Shown one piece after another: positions 5,739 through 6,134 of a stretch of 6,134 nucleotides of DNA (position 1 is its first letter; every line of letters begins with the position of its first letter). The position numbers and the translations under genes are program-made. Source of the DNA: Myxococcota bacterium (GTDB taxonomy: Bacteria > Myxococcota > Polyangia > GCA-2747355 > JAKLHH01). Below the pieces are notes generated by a model that saw nothing but the letters and a program-made list of their open reading frames with translations, had not been told where the DNA came from and did not search any database. The stretch covers positions 1-6,134 of the forward strand of contig JAKLHH010000493.1 of assembly GCA_022710245.1 (NCBI GenBank). Reading direction: 5' to 3'.

Positions 5739-6134
5739 GCGGCTCGACGCGCGCCTGGCGCCAGCTGCGGCGGAGCCGGATCTCGCGGGCGGCCCTCGGC
5801 GTGCTCGGCCTGCTCGCGCTGACCGCGCTCGCCGCCGACCTGATCGCCAGCGACCTGCCGATCGCGGTGCGGCTCCACGGGCGCACCCACTGGCTCCCGG
5901 CGCTGACCCGCCCCGCGGCGCTGCTGCAGCACGACAACCAGCGGCTGCGCCGCGAGCTCTCCCGGGCAGCTGGCGACTGGGCCTGGTACCCGCTCTGCGA
6001 GTACGGCCCGGTGCAGCAGCCCGAGATCCTGCGCCCGCCGCCCGCCTCGCCGGACCGCACGCACTGGCTCGGCACCGACGACCGCGGGCGCGACGTCTTC
6101 GCGCGGCTGATCCACGGGACGCGGGTCTCGCTCG
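5735..6134 (+). CDS. Peptide ABC transporter permease (DppC/OppC/YejE type), N-terminal part (3' end outside window)
   Basis: This is the second pore subunit of the importer, partner of the preceding permease. The ATG at 5735 overlaps the upstream stop as ATGA and has GGAGGGG (5723-5729) ahead of it. The 133 visible residues comprise a basic start ([10 protein letters not shown]), one hydrophobic segment (about 18-38), a 70-residue extracytoplasmic stretch, and the strong family signature [19 protein letters not shown] (110-128). The stretch [19 protein letters not shown] (37-55) and the later [12 protein letters not shown] (81-92) are longer than in ordinary DppC/OppC. They resemble the extra periplasmic segment of YejE, the permease of the YejABEF peptide and microcin C uptake system, so a YejE-like assignment is reasonable but not certain. 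The remaining transmembrane segments and ATPase-contact loop lie beyond the window end, and the ATPase gene or genes probably follow. Confidence 0.9.
   Translation, partial: MSGSTRAWRQLRRSRISRAALGVLGLLALTALAADLIASDLPIAVRLHGRTHWLPALTRPAALLQHDNQRLRRELSRAAGDWAWYPLCEYGPVQQPEILRPPPASPDRTHWLGTDDRGRDVFARLIHGTRVSL

Noticed and set aside
1..6134. tRNA, rRNA, CRISPR array, insertion sequence, riboswitch
   Set aside because: No cloverleaf-like sequence, regularly spaced repeats, transposase motifs or recognisable leader structure was found; nearly all of the window is accounted for by protein genes.

Overview
The window is a GC-rich stretch of bacterial chromosome with tightly packed genes and strong G/C preference at third codon positions. 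The RND efflux pump fragment and the lipoprotein-anchored peptide-binding protein point to a diderm (Gram-negative type) bacterium. The peptide permease carries an unusually large extra domain, which would suit a group such as Myxococcota or a relative. The lineage is a guess; there is no marker gene here.

Layout: (1) 1-1071, plus strand: the C-terminal third of a CzcA/CusA-family RND efflux permease, cut by the window start. (2) 1072-1127: a short convergent gap, followed by strong GC-rich inverted repeats that overlap the end of the next gene. (3) 1128-2334, minus strand: a two-gene unit. An upstream 173-residue protein with a helix-turn-helix-like segment overlaps by 8 bases an AbiEii-type nucleotidyltransferase of 230 residues. 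This looks like a toxin-antitoxin or abortive-infection pair, with a recognisable toxin-side gene and an unfamiliar partner. It has a good promoter whose -10 and -35 lie in two near-identical 14-base direct repeats exactly 22 bases apart. (4) 2335-2488: the divergent intergenic region. (5) 2489-6134, plus strand: an oligopeptide/dipeptide ABC importer operon consisting of a substrate-binding lipoprotein, a DppB/OppB/YejB-type permease, and a DppC/OppC/YejE-type permease cut by the window end. The ATPase genes presumably lie beyond the window.

How the genes work together: the lipoprotein would capture peptides (or a peptide-like ligand) outside the inner membrane and deliver them to the heterodimeric permease pore. 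The first permease has about 220 extra residues between TM1 and TM2, predicted to lie on the outer side of the inner membrane where the binding protein docks. Inside the coding sequence for that insert is the most unusual thing in the window: a 96-base (exactly 32-codon) block made of two nested hairpins, bounded by AATTT and centred on GCAATTGC. It has a codon bias different from its surroundings and looks like a palindromic mobile repeat inserted in frame in a protein gene.

There is also a change of codon style inside the AbiEii-type gene, near 1560-1575. The part next to the RND gene prefers CTC/GTC/ACG, as the RND gene does. The other part and everything to its right use CTG and GTG freely. 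This suggests either a recombination junction or a chimeric contig.
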